DNA of 64,000 bases from the NCBI GenBank assembly GCA_002410065.1, contig DHQB01000026.1, forward strand, positions 210,467 to 274,466. Reading direction: 5' to 3'. Position numbers and translations under genes: made by a program. The first letter of the stretch is position 1. Every line of letters starts with the position of its first letter. Shown here piece after piece: positions 26,925 through 35,352 of the stretch. Under the pieces are notes generated by a model that was not told the origin of the DNA, ran no database searches, and worked only from the letters and a program-made list of their open reading frames with translations. This DNA comes from Bacteroidales bacterium UBA5349. Its GTDB lineage: Bacteria > Bacteroidota > Bacteroidia > Bacteroidales > Tenuifilaceae.

Positions 26925-26955
26925 TTTGTTTGTTAGTGAACATAAACTAACTTTG
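26925..26955 (+). promoter_or_regulatory. promoter of the TetR/RND envelope cassette
   Basis: TTTG (26925-26928), a 19-base spacer and TAACTTTG (26948-26955). The spacer holds the inverted repeat described next, so a repressor bound there would block this promoter. Confidence 0.65.
26932..26951 (+). promoter_or_regulatory. operator 1 for the TetR regulator
   Basis: Half-sites GTTAGT (26932-26937) and ACTAAC (26946-26951) are exact reverse complements with 8 bases between. The site lies between the -33 and -7 boxes. A related site precedes the RND gene. Size and position fit a TetR-type operator; binding is inferred. Confidence 0.6.
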
Positions 26956-26992
26956 TGCGTTACTATGTTTAAATAACTTAAAGTTTATAAAA

Positions 26993-27196
26993 ATGAAAGT
27001 ATTGTCAGTACTTAGGATGATAGGTTTTATTGGAACTGCTCTAACCTCAATTCCGCTATTCATTTTTTATGTTAGCAATCAGGAGCCCAAAAACCATATG
27101 CTAGTTCATCTCCACGTTTGGCTTGGTTTAATGTTCATCGTTTTTGCGGTTTCTAGTATGATTATAAACAAACGTGCTAAAAATAAAAACAGCTAA
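26993..27196 (+). CDS. small membrane protein with two transmembrane helices
   Basis: 67 residues with two hydrophobic stretches (about 5-27 and 38-58) joined by a short loop with several histidines (NHMLVHLHVW), and a basic C-terminal tail. No family is recognised. It is the first gene behind the cassette promoter; the TetR gene starts four bases after its stop, so the two are surely co-transcribed. The histidine-rich loop might bind a metal or haem, but this is only a suggestion. Confidence 0.6.
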   Translation: MKVLSVLRMIGFIGTALTSIPLFIFYVSNQEPKNHMLVHLHVWLGLMFIVFAVSSMIINKRAKNKNS

Positions 27197-27200
27197 GGTT

Positions 27201-27782
27201 ATGTTAACAGCTCGACAACAGGAAATAATTGAAGCATCGTTGGAACTTATTTCAACGATTGGTATACAGGGGTTTACAATAAAGAATCTTTCAAAAAAAA
27301 TTGGTGTAACTGAACCCGCAATATACAGGCACTACGAGAATAAGATTAGCATACTGCTAGCAATTCTCGATTATTTTAAAGCACGAAGTGAATTGTTGTT
27401 TATAAAGCAGGTAAATGATTCGGATAGTTCACTTGATCGAATTGAGAAAATATTTCAAGGGCACTTTAATGCCTTTGAGAAGACTCCTTCTCTCGTAAAT
27501 GTGATTTTCTCTGAGGAGATTTTTCGGAATGAGCCCATTCTGCAAGAAAAGATTACTGATATCATGGATCGCAATAGTGGAGTTATAAAAGCCATTGTTG
27601 CAGAAGGGCAAGCTAGGGGTGAAATAAAATCTGAGGTTGAATCAAAATATCTAACGCTTATAATTTTAGGCTCATTACGAATGATGGTGAAGAGATGGCA
27701 GATGGGTGATAAATCGTTTAACCATAGCGAAGAGGTTAGCAGATTATTTAATACCATAAAAAATCTTATCGAAGTCAAGTAA
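27201..27782 (+). CDS. TetR/AcrR-family transcriptional regulator
   Basis: 193 residues from the ATG at 27201 (MLTARQQEII). The N-terminal helix-turn-helix is typical: EASLELISTIGIQGFTIKNL, KKIGVTEPAIYRHYENKISIL; the remaining helices form the ligand-binding part. An in-frame GTG at 27174 would overlap the previous gene and is less likely. It lies directly ahead of an RND exporter, and two similar palindromic sites flank it, which suggests that it represses its own operon and the exporter genes until a hydrophobic ligand binds. Confidence 0.9.
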   Translation: MLTARQQEIIEASLELISTIGIQGFTIKNLSKKIGVTEPAIYRHYENKISILLAILDYFKARSELLFIKQVNDSDSSLDRIEKIFQGHFNAFEKTPSLVNVIFSEEIFRNEPILQEKITDIMDRNSGVIKAIVAEGQARGEIKSEVESKYLTLIILGSLRMMVKRWQMGDKSFNHSEEVSRLFNTIKNLIEVK

Positions 27783-27938
27783 TCAAATTCAAATAAAAAC
27801 CAGCAACCATGAGACTTATCAATTGGACAAAACAAGGAAGCAAAAAAACTCTAAGGGCAACCCAGAACGCAAGGCTCTTATAATATTTTCAAGAAACATA
27901 TCGAGTTAAATTCAATGTGTTTTTTTTAGATAAATCAA

Positions 27939-27958
27939 GTTAGTTAATATTAACAAAC
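27939..27958 (+). promoter_or_regulatory. operator 2 for the TetR regulator
   Basis: Shares 16 of 20 positions with operator 1 (same GTTAGT at 27939-27944 and the same AAC ending). It contains the perfect 12-bp palindrome GTTAATATTAAC (27943-27954), and it lies 8 bases ahead of the RND start codon. Confidence 0.55.
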
Positions 27959-27966
27959 ATCACATT

Positions 27967-30261
27967 ATGAAAAAAACTAAAAAGAAATACCTTATCGGAT
28001 CGTGGACGATTTTGATAATTGTAGTGGCAATAACCATCTACTTTACTGGGGCCATGAGCAAAAACGCTCGCATGGAAACCAACCTTGACGAGTACATGCC
28101 CAAAACGCATCCCGCATTTATTTACAGCGACCAGGCCGAGGAGTGGTTTAACATTAAGGATGGAATCCTCATTGCCATTGAGAATAAGAATGGAATCTAT
28201 AATCCTCAAACCCTTCAGAAGATAAAGGAAATAAGCGAAGATCTTCAGGCAATGGATGAGTTTGAAGATGTTGATGTTATGTCGATATACACAGCCGACA
28301 ACATAGTTGGCGATGAGGATGGACTTGATGTTAAGGCGTTCTACAAGAGTGTACCTCAATCGGTTGAGAAAATCGATGAGATTCGCCAAAATGTAAGAAC
28401 AAACGACATGGTTTACGGACGTTTTGTATCAACAGATGAAACCGTTGCCCTTATTGTTGCGGGGATGAATGGAGGAGATTTCTCACAACAGTTTTACAAA
28501 GATATCATGAAATTTGCTAAAAGCTTTGAGAGCGACGATGAAACCATATACGTAGCTGGGCGCCCTATTGTTGAAGGCACTATGGCTTTACTGGGCCCAG
28601 CAGATATGAAACGAATGGTGCCTATTGTTCTACTGGTAATAGGTGTTGTGCTTTACCTTTTACTTAGGAGCGTTAGGGCAACCAGTGCCACATTGATAAG
28701 CGTTTTTATTAGCTCAATTTGGGCTTTTGGATTGATGTCGGCACTTGGTGTGCCAATCTACTCAATTTCAACAATGATACCTGTAATGCTAATTGCCATT
28801 GGGGTTGCCTACGGGGTATACTTCTATAACCACCTATTCAAATTTTACCGGAACAATCCAGAAGGTAGCCGTAGCGATGCTGTTTTTTACGTTATAAGAA
28901 TACTCGTTACTCCTTTAGCAATGGCTGCATTTACAACCATTATTGGTTTTATATCGCTACTATCTTCTCAGGTATTACCCATAAAGTACTTTGGTATTTT
29001 TACTGCAGTAGGAATACTAACAGCATTTATTCTTGCACTATCCTTTTTGCCAGCAATGGTAATAATACTAGGATATCGACCTAGAAACAAGAAAGTTGAA
29101 AACTCAACGATACAACCCAGTGGAACTTGGGAAAAGGTAAGTGACTGGCTACTTAGCAAGAAGAAAGGTGTATTTATTTCAGTAACTCTGGTGTTAATAT
29201 TCTCTGTTTGGGGAATTCAAAAGGTGTGGATTAACTCCAGTTTTCTCAACAATTTTGAGCAGAGTAGTGAAATAGTGCAAACCGATAGGTTTGTGAATAG
29301 CAAATTTGGAGGAACATCAACCCTAAATGTTGTTTTAGAGAGCAATGAAAACGATGCTTTTAAGCAACCTGCCAATCTAATTCTGATAGATGAAATGCAA
29401 GCCGAAACCGAAAAACTTGCACTGGTGGGCAACTCATTCTCTTTGGCTGATTATATAAAGCGAATGAATAAGGTAATGAATGCCGACGAGCAGGAATTCT
29501 ACTCCATCCCATCGGACAATGAGATGATTGCTCAGTACCTACTACTTTACGAAATGTCTGGCGACCCTCAAAACCTTGTAAAGGTTATTAACTACGACTA
29601 CAATAGAACCAACGTTACCTTTCAGCTTAAGGGCGATGACTCAAAAACAATAAAACAAGCGTTGGGCGTAGTTAAACAATTTGAGGATAGGTTTAACAAG
29701 AATGGAATCACGCTAAACTATGCAGGTTCGGGCTATAAAGCCTTGGTTTTTACTGACCTAATCTTTGAAGGTCAAATTATGAGCATAGCCATATCACTTG
29801 TATTAGTGCTAATACTGCTTAGTGTAATGTTCCGAAGCATTAAGGCAGGGCTAATTGGATCTATTCCAATTATGATTACGGCAATTTTTAGCTTTGGAGT
29901 AATGGGCGCACTTAATATACCGCTAAGTACTACAACGGCCTTACTTTCGAGCATTGCAATAGGTATAGGTATCGATTATGCAATCCATTTTATGCAGTAC
30001 TACAAAGAGAATACGCGAAAAAAAGGCGATAAACTTTTAGGACTTTATGCTACAATGAACCAAACGGGTAGAGCAATCCTGTTCAATGCTGTAGTGGTAA
30101 TTTCGGGTTTTCTGGTTTTGCTTTTCTCTGTATTCCCTCCAAACAGAAAGTTAGGGGCATTGGTATCCATGAATATGTTCACCAGTCTTGCAGGAACCCT
30201 AACAATTATGATGATACTGATATACACATTCAATGTATTTATTAAACCAACTAAAAAGTAA
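27967..30261 (+). CDS. RND/MMPL-family exporter
   Basis: Inner-membrane transporter of 764 residues, of the small RND type that also includes MmpL and hopanoid exporters. Layout: one membrane helix (about 11-28), a large periplasmic loop (about 29-215), a block of five helices (about 215-375), a helix near 395-415, a second periplasmic loop to about 595, and a final block of five helices. Such proteins use the proton gradient to move lipids or lipid-like molecules. The four downstream genes have gaps of 26-31 bases, and three of them encode exported envelope proteins with a phospholipase-like, LolA-like or barrel fold. No membrane-fusion protein is present, as expected for this subclass. The substrate is unknown. 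Confidence 0.9.
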   Translation: MKKTKKKYLIGSWTILIIVVAITIYFTGAMSKNARMETNLDEYMPKTHPAFIYSDQAEEWFNIKDGILIAIENKNGIYNPQTLQKIKEISEDLQAMDEFEDVDVMSIYTADNIVGDEDGLDVKAFYKSVPQSVEKIDEIRQNVRTNDMVYGRFVSTDETVALIVAGMNGGDFSQQFYKDIMKFAKSFESDDETIYVAGRPIVEGTMALLGPADMKRMVPIVLLVIGVVLYLLLRSVRATSATLISVFISSIWAFGLMSALGVPIYSISTMIPVMLIAIGVAYGVYFYNHLFKFYRNNPEGSRSDAVFYVIRILVTPLAMAAFTTIIGFISLLSSQVLPIKYFGIFTAVGILTAFILALSFLPAMVIILGYRPRNKKVENSTIQPSGTWEKVSDWLLSKKKGVFISVTLVLIFSVWGIQKVWINSSFLNNFEQSSEIVQTDRFVNSKFGGTSTLNVVLESNENDAFKQPANLILIDEMQAETEKLALVGNSFSLADYIKRMNKVMNADEQEFYSIPSDNEMIAQYLLLYEMSGDPQNLVKVINYDYNRTNVTFQLKGDDSKTIKQALGVVKQFEDRFNKNGITLNYAGSGYKALVFTDLIFEGQIMSIAISLVLVLILLSVMFRSIKAGLIGSIPIMITAIFSFGVMGALNIPLSTTTALLSSIAIGIGIDYAIHFMQYYKENTRKKGDKLLGLYATMNQTGRAILFNAVVVISGFLVLLFSVFPPNRKLGALVSMNMFTSLAGTLTIMMILIYTFNVFIKPTKK

Positions 30262-30292
30262 TTCATAGGGTAATCCCTAGGGGAGGTTAATC

Positions 30293-31219
30293 ATGAAAAA
30301 AACGAGAGTAGCAAAACTTGCGATTACACTATTATTCGGTGTATTAGCAGTAAACGCTCCAGCACAACCCGCTGACTCCTTAAGATTTGAGAGTAATTTC
30401 TTTCAATCCATCAGGGCCAATCAGGTTGACAGCTACATTACTTTTGGTCAGGGTTTTGGAAACCTTGAGCCACTTATTTTCGAAGGATTAATCTCCCCTT
30501 ACTTTTTGTTAAGAACTAGTAGAAACGCACGATGGGGAGCAACCATATCAGCGGCCATACTAATCCGAATGGAGGCCGAAAAATCGTTCCCCGTTCGAAC
30601 ACCAAGCTATATGCCTAACGCAACATTCTACCATTTAATCAGTAGGAAAAGCGACCATGTTCAATACGTGTTCCTAACCCTAATGCATCATTCAAACGGG
30701 CAGGATGATAGTTTTATAAACGACGATGGAACGTACAATACCAAAACGGGAGATTTTTCAACGAATTTCATAGAATTAGGTGCTTTTTTTAATAAAGCGG
30801 TTCTGCCGTTTACAAATACTAGGGAGTACTTCCGAACTTCGGTAGAATACCATGTTAATTTTGCTAGAAGCCCTGAACTGGAGGGTGCATATAGTTTTCT
30901 CCGCTGGCATAATAGCATAAGGGTTTTTCGATTCCCACTTCCAAAATCTACCCTAAAAAAGCTGGGATATAAAACACAGGCACCTCAGGTGCAAACAAAT
31001 ATTAAAACCACCTGGATGTTTGGCGATGTAAACAATGCTCCATTCTTCGACCTAAAGGAGCGGTTCAACCTCTCGATAACAATATCCTATCGGCCAAAGG
31101 TTCTAGATGATGTGAGTTTTTTTGCCAATTTCTATACTGGAAAAGATTACTACAACATGCAGTTTATGCACCGTATTAATGTATTGCAATTTGGCCTTCA
31201 GGCATATGCATTTAAATAA
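30293..31219 (+). CDS. OMPLA-like outer-membrane phospholipase A
   Basis: 308 residues with a signal peptide (cut near PAQPADS, residue 25) and a beta-barrel pattern ending in an aromatic residue (QAYAFK). The key sign is LMHHSNGQ: His132-x-Ser134 followed by Asn135-Gly136 repeats the His-x-Ser-Asn-Gly centre of outer-membrane phospholipase A (NHQSNG in E. coli PldA). Asn158 in STNFIEL corresponds to the third catalytic residue, although the distance is longer (24 instead of 12 residues) because of a short acidic insert. The strands after about residue 250 (RFNLSITISYRP, VSFFANFYTG) resemble the last OMPLA strands. OMPLA removes misplaced phospholipids from the outer leaflet. It is the second gene of the structural part of the cassette. 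The family is assigned by motif; overall similarity seems low. Confidence 0.6.
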   Translation: MKKTRVAKLAITLLFGVLAVNAPAQPADSLRFESNFFQSIRANQVDSYITFGQGFGNLEPLIFEGLISPYFLLRTSRNARWGATISAAILIRMEAEKSFPVRTPSYMPNATFYHLISRKSDHVQYVFLTLMHHSNGQDDSFINDDGTYNTKTGDFSTNFIELGAFFNKAVLPFTNTREYFRTSVEYHVNFARSPELEGAYSFLRWHNSIRVFRFPLPKSTLKKLGYKTQAPQVQTNIKTTWMFGDVNNAPFFDLKERFNLSITISYRPKVLDDVSFFANFYTGKDYYNMQFMHRINVLQFGLQAYAFK

Positions 31220-31245
31220 TAACTTAAAATAAGGAGAACAAAAAA

Positions 31246-32025
31246 ATGAAAACAAAAACTTTAACCATGCTAATATTAGCATTCGTGGTATCAGGATTTG
31301 CAAATCAGTCGATAGCTCAGCTAACTGGGCAGCAAATAATGGAAAAGGTTTACAACAACCCTTCGGGCGATGATACACAAGGCAACCTCGCAATGACACT
31401 TACCAATAATAGAGGTGAGCAAAGAGTAAGAAGTCTAAAGCAATACATTAAGGATGATGGGAAGGTAGAGAAGAAAATTATGTACTTTCTCTCCCCCGCC
31501 GATGTGCGAAATACATCGTTTATGAACTGGAGTTACTCCGATGGTCGAAACGATGATCAGTGGATTTATCTTCCTGCCCTAAAAAGAACTAGGCGAATCT
31601 CAAGCGATAGCAAAAGCGATTACTTTATGGGATCGGACTTTACCTATGATGATCTTGGCGATAGACACCCAAATCAGGATAACCATAAGCTTTTACGAGA
31701 GGAAACCATTGATGGAAAAAGTTGCTATGTTGTTGAAAGCACCCCAAAAGAGGAAGGTTACATGTACTCAAAAACCATTACATGGGTGATGAAAGATAAT
31801 TACCTCGGTTTAAAGAGAGAGTTTTATGACGATAGGGCTCGATTACTAAAGGTTTTAACTATAAAAGAATTTGCAAAAATTGATGGATTCTGGACAATTC
31901 AGGAAACCGAGATGCACAACGTGCAGCGCGATCATAAAACCACTATGAAATTTACTGATGTACAGAAGAACAAGGGCATACCTGACAGTAGATTTACTGA
32001 ACGCAGCATGACCTTGGGTAGTTAA
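31246..32025 (+). CDS. outer-membrane lipoprotein-sorting (LolA-like) periplasmic protein
   Basis: 259 residues with a signal peptide (cut after FANQSIAQ). It matches the LolA-like family that accompanies RND exporters (PF17131 type): GQQIMEKVYNNPSGDD, SLKQYIKDDGKVEKKIMYFLS, SFMNWSYSDGRNDDQWIYLPALKRTRRISS, GSDFTYDDLGDR. Members have a half-barrel fold able to hold lipid chains; a role in carrying a lipid or lipoprotein from the exporter to the outer membrane is inferred. A good ribosome binding sequence (AGGAG) lies ahead of the ATG. Confidence 0.85.
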   Translation: MKTKTLTMLILAFVVSGFANQSIAQLTGQQIMEKVYNNPSGDDTQGNLAMTLTNNRGEQRVRSLKQYIKDDGKVEKKIMYFLSPADVRNTSFMNWSYSDGRNDDQWIYLPALKRTRRISSDSKSDYFMGSDFTYDDLGDRHPNQDNHKLLREETIDGKSCYVVESTPKEEGYMYSKTITWVMKDNYLGLKREFYDDRARLLKVLTIKEFAKIDGFWTIQETEMHNVQRDHKTTMKFTDVQKNKGIPDSRFTERSMTLGS

Positions 32026-32056
32026 TAAGCATTCCGTTAACTAAAAAAACAGAGAG

Positions 32057-33295
32057 ATGAAACTAAAAATAGCTATAACAACATTGCTGGCTTTTGTTTT
32101 ATTTAATCAAGCAAAAGCTCAGGAGAAACTTGAGATAACAGGTTACGCTAGGAATTACACCGGTGTCCTTACAGGTGGAGACAATGAGTTCTCAATAGTC
32201 CAAAATACCCTAGATCTTAAGTTTGAAAAATCTTCAGATAGGATTGCCTTCAAGGTAAATCCTTACCTATACCACTACTTCGATAGCGATTTGGAGTTTG
32301 GCCTACGTGAGGCTTATCTTGATATGCGATTCGATAAATTTGATATTAGGGTTGGAAAACAGCAGATTATATATGGTAAGGCGGAGGGAGTGTTTATTAC
32401 TGATGCTGTTTCACCGAAAGATTTAAGTGAATTCCTCCTGCCCGATTTTAATGAGATTAGGATGGGGATAACCGCAGCAAAAGTAAACTACTACTTTGGC
32501 AACAGCACAATTGAAGGAGTTTGGGCACCTGTTTTTACACCAACCCTAATGCCCGAGATGAATTCGATTTGGCGCCCTACCATGGTATTCCCGATAGCTC
32601 CAACCTACGATAACTCAACAACAGAAATTACTCCGAGTCTTGAGAATAGTGAACTCTTTCTCCGATTCTCAAACATGGGTTCACGGGCTGATTTTGAAAT
32701 TGTTGGTGGATATTTTTGGGATGATGACCCCACAATGCATATTACTAAGGAGGTTGACCCTATTACAATGCAGCTAATTGGTCTAACAGTAAGGCCTGAA
32801 CACCATAGGTTAACCATGGGGGGAGCAAGTTTTAGTACACAAGTTGGTCCAACGCTACTTAGAGGCGAAGGAGGATACTACTCTGGCAAATATTTTCAAA
32901 CAGAAACCCCAACAATTCCAGATGCTACCATAAAAAAAGACTATATACACTATATGGTTGGCCTAGACTACACCCTTGTAGGTGTTATGCTTTCGGCACA
33001 ATTTATACAAGAGAATATTCTGGATTACGAGAGGGGAATACGGAACGATGAGGTTGAAAGCACAATGACATTTCTTGCAAAAAAGGATTTTCTTAGAGAA
33101 AAACTATGGCTAGAACTATTTGCCTACGTTGGCCTAAACAATGAAGACGCTCTTATTAGGCCCAAAATTTCGTATGCATTTGCCGATGGATTTGACATTC
33201 AACTTGGTGCAAATATCTTTGTTGGCAATAAGGGTAGGTTTGGACAGTTTGATGCCAATGATATGATTTACACAAAAATAAAGTATAGTTTTTAG
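32057..33295 (+). CDS. outer-membrane beta-barrel protein (DUF1302-like)
   Basis: 412 residues with a signal peptide (cut near KAQEKLE, residue 21). The rest is alternating strands, such as YARNYTGVL, FEKSSDRIAFKVNPYLYHYF and GLREAYLDMRF, with a C-terminal aromatic residue (YTKIKYSF), as in outer-membrane barrels. In other bacteria a DUF1302-type barrel is often encoded next to an RND exporter and a LolA-like protein; both fold and position agree here. The most likely role is the outer-membrane end of the export route. It is the last gene before a terminator. Confidence 0.7.
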   Translation: MKLKIAITTLLAFVLFNQAKAQEKLEITGYARNYTGVLTGGDNEFSIVQNTLDLKFEKSSDRIAFKVNPYLYHYFDSDLEFGLREAYLDMRFDKFDIRVGKQQIIYGKAEGVFITDAVSPKDLSEFLLPDFNEIRMGITAAKVNYYFGNSTIEGVWAPVFTPTLMPEMNSIWRPTMVFPIAPTYDNSTTEITPSLENSELFLRFSNMGSRADFEIVGGYFWDDDPTMHITKEVDPITMQLIGLTVRPEHHRLTMGGASFSTQVGPTLLRGEGGYYSGKYFQTETPTIPDATIKKDYIHYMVGLDYTLVGVMLSAQFIQENILDYERGIRNDEVESTMTFLAKKDFLREKLWLELFAYVGLNNEDALIRPKISYAFADGFDIQLGANIFVGNKGRFGQFDANDMIYTKIKYSF

Positions 33296-33321
33296 AATAT
33301 TCCGTTTCCCCTATTCCAAAA

Positions 33322-33355
33322 AAACCAATGTTCTAATGAACACTGGTTTTTTTTT
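33322..33355 (+). terminator. terminator of the envelope cassette
   Basis: AAACCA-A-TGTTC (33322-33333) pairs with GAACA-C-TGGTTT (33338-33349), with one mismatch and a TAAT loop, followed by a long T-run. Confidence 0.7.
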
Positions 33356-33433
33356 AAATAAATAGGGTATCTTTACTCAAAGGGGTCATAGTAGTGAAAG
33401 GATTTGTTTATAAACCCCAAATTAGATATCGTC

Positions 33434-34705
33434 ATGAAAACACTAGCAAAAAAAATCAGGACAATGAGCTTGGCATCTTTGCTCATGCTATTCTTGGCTC
33501 CTTCATTTGCACAGAATGGCAACGGGTACATCACCATCAATGGGAACCTAAAAGACGCAAAAACTAAGAACGCTCTATTCTTTGCCTACGTTACCATACC
33601 CAGTTCACACGTTGGTACGGTTACCAATAGCGAGGGTAATTTTACCTTTAAAATTAGCCCTTTGCTTAATGCAAACGAGGTTGAATTCTCCCATTTAGGT
33701 TACATAACCAAACGTGTGCCTGTTGAAACCCTTAGGAAGGGTAACACTGAGGTTTTACTTGAACCTGCCTCAATCCCTCTCGATGAAATAACAGTGAGAC
33801 CTATTGATGTAGAAAAACTAGTTGCCGATGCTATTGCAAAAATCCCATACAATTATAGCGACAACCCAAATATGCTCACCGGATTTTATCGCGAAACCAT
33901 AAAGCAACGTCGCGATTACATCTCAATTTCAGAGGCAGTTTTGGATATCTATAAAGCACCTTACAAGAACCTTAGCGGTATGGACAGAATTAAGATTTTT
34001 AAAGGCCGTAAGAGTATAAATGTAAAAAAAGCCGATACCCTTGCCGTTAAGCTACAGGGTGGCCCAAACGTTTCCCTACTGCTCGATATTGCTAAAAACA
34101 TTGAGGTTCTGTTTCCCGAGGATTATAGGAACTATTACAATTTCACCCTTGAGGATATGGTAACCATCGATAAGAAAATTAACTACGTGGTTGGTTTTGC
34201 CCAAAAAGAGGGAGTCACAGAACCACTTTACTACGGAAGGCTATATATCGATACGAAAAACTTAGCCATTACCAATGCACAATTTAGCCTAAACATAGAT
34301 AACAAGGATGAAGCAGCCAAACTATTTGTTCTGAAGAAGCCCCGCGGAGTTAAGTTTATGCCAACAAGTACATCATACTACGTGAACTACACTGAGTACA
34401 ATGGCAGATACTACTTAAGCTACGTTCGTAATGAACTGTCGTTTAAGGCAAACTGGAATAGACGGATTTTTAACACCAGCTATACTGTTACTGCAGAGAT
34501 GGCGATAACCGATAGAGATTTGATCAATGTAAATAAGTTCCCTTATCGGGATATACTTAAATCCTCCGATATCCTTTCCGAAACAGTGGCAGCATTTAAT
34601 GATGATGACTTTTGGGGTGAGTACAACTTCATACAGCCTGAGGAGTCGATTCAGGATGCCATTAAAAAGTATGGCAAACGTCTAAAAAGATTAAACGAAG
34701 AATAA
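33434..34705 (+). CDS. carboxypeptidase-like regulatory domain protein of the outer envelope
   Basis: 423 residues from the ATG at 33434 with a signal peptide (LLMLFLAPSFAQ). Residues about 30-110 form the immunoglobulin-like CarboxypepD_reg domain found at the N-terminus of many Bacteroidota TonB-dependent receptors (INGNLKDAKTKNAL, GTVTNSEGNFTFKI, VEFSHLGYITK), but no plug or barrel follows. The remaining 300 residues are shared with the STN protein at 36345: LVADAIAKIPYNYSDNPNMLTGFYRE, SEAVLDIYKAPYKN, RKSINVKKADTLAVKLQGG and LYIDTKNLAITNA. Function unknown; probably periplasmic. A near-consensus -7 box, TATCTTTA, lies at 33369-33376. Confidence 0.75.
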   Translation: MKTLAKKIRTMSLASLLMLFLAPSFAQNGNGYITINGNLKDAKTKNALFFAYVTIPSSHVGTVTNSEGNFTFKISPLLNANEVEFSHLGYITKRVPVETLRKGNTEVLLEPASIPLDEITVRPIDVEKLVADAIAKIPYNYSDNPNMLTGFYRETIKQRRDYISISEAVLDIYKAPYKNLSGMDRIKIFKGRKSINVKKADTLAVKLQGGPNVSLLLDIAKNIEVLFPEDYRNYYNFTLEDMVTIDKKINYVVGFAQKEGVTEPLYYGRLYIDTKNLAITNAQFSLNIDNKDEAAKLFVLKKPRGVKFMPTSTSYYVNYTEYNGRYYLSYVRNELSFKANWNRRIFNTSYTVTAEMAITDRDLINVNKFPYRDILKSSDILSETVAAFNDDDFWGEYNFIQPEESIQDAIKKYGKRLKRLNEE

Positions 34706-34713
34706 ATTATCTG

Positions 34714-34752
34714 CCCTCACTATGCTCTCTGGAGCATAGTGAGGGTCCTTTT
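34714..34752 (+). terminator. terminator ahead of the sigma factor gene
   Basis: Perfect 14-bp stem CCCTCACTATGCTC (34714-34727) and GAGCATAGTGAGGG (34732-34745), followed by TCCTTTTCTTT. It isolates the sigma/FecR operon from the upstream gene. Confidence 0.8.
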
Positions 34753-34760
34753 CTTTATCA

Positions 34761-34768
34761 TATATTTG
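34761..34768 (+). promoter_or_regulatory. -7 box of the ECF sigma operon
   Basis: TATATTTG, 19 bases ahead of the sigma-factor ATG. The -33 position falls in the terminator stem and shows no consensus, so another sigma factor, perhaps the encoded one, may be used. Confidence 0.45.
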
Positions 34769-34787
34769 GTAAACCTATCTTCTGCAA

Positions 34788-35342
34788 ATGGCCATCTCAC
34801 TTAACATATCGCACAAGCGAATACAGAAAGGCGATGTAAAAGAGTTTGAAAAACTTTTCCGTGAGTATTACACCCCGCTGTGTAATTTTGCCTTTAAATT
34901 CACTAAGGGTATAGACGATGCAGAAGAAATAGTTCAGGAATTGTTCTACAACTACTGGAAGAATAAGGAGAATATAACAATTAGTGTATCCATTAAATCA
35001 TATCTGTACCAAGCAACCAGGAATCGATGCTTAAAACTAATTGAGCACAATAAGGTAAAAGGGAAATACTCAGACCACGTCCTAAACCAAGGTATGGAAG
35101 CGGATTTAAGCACTCAAAGCAAAATTGAGGATGAAGAGCTGGCCGAGATAATTGAAGAGACGCTAAATAATCTGCCCCAACGTTGTAGAGAAATATTTGA
35201 GTTAAGCCGATTTGAAGGATTAAAGTACACAGAGATAGCCCAAAAGTTATCCATATCAATAAAAACAGTTGAGGCAAACATGGGGAAAGCCCTCAGACTA
35301 ATAAGGCTCAGCCTTGCCAAGTACGACCAAATTACATGCTAA
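34788..35342 (+). CDS. ECF-type RNA polymerase sigma-70 factor (Bacteroides family)
   Basis: 184 residues. Region 2 covers EFEKLFREYYTPLCNFAFKFTKGIDDAEEIVQELF and region 4 covers NNLPQRCREIFELSRFEGLKYTEIAQKLSISIKTVEANMGKAL. It belongs to the Bacteroidota ECF expansion family that pairs with FecR anti-sigma proteins and usually controls a TonB-dependent receptor operon. Here the fecR-like gene begins ten bases downstream, but no receptor gene follows. Confidence 0.93.
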   Translation: MAISLNISHKRIQKGDVKEFEKLFREYYTPLCNFAFKFTKGIDDAEEIVQELFYNYWKNKENITISVSIKSYLYQATRNRCLKLIEHNKVKGKYSDHVLNQGMEADLSTQSKIEDEELAEIIEETLNNLPQRCREIFELSRFEGLKYTEIAQKLSISIKTVEANMGKALRLIRLSLAKYDQITC

Positions 35343-35352
35343 GCGCACAACA

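Noticed and set aside
27809..27883. 24-codon frame with ATG between tetR and the RND gene
   Set aside because: No ribosome binding sequence, no family, ends well before the operator; best seen as leader DNA.
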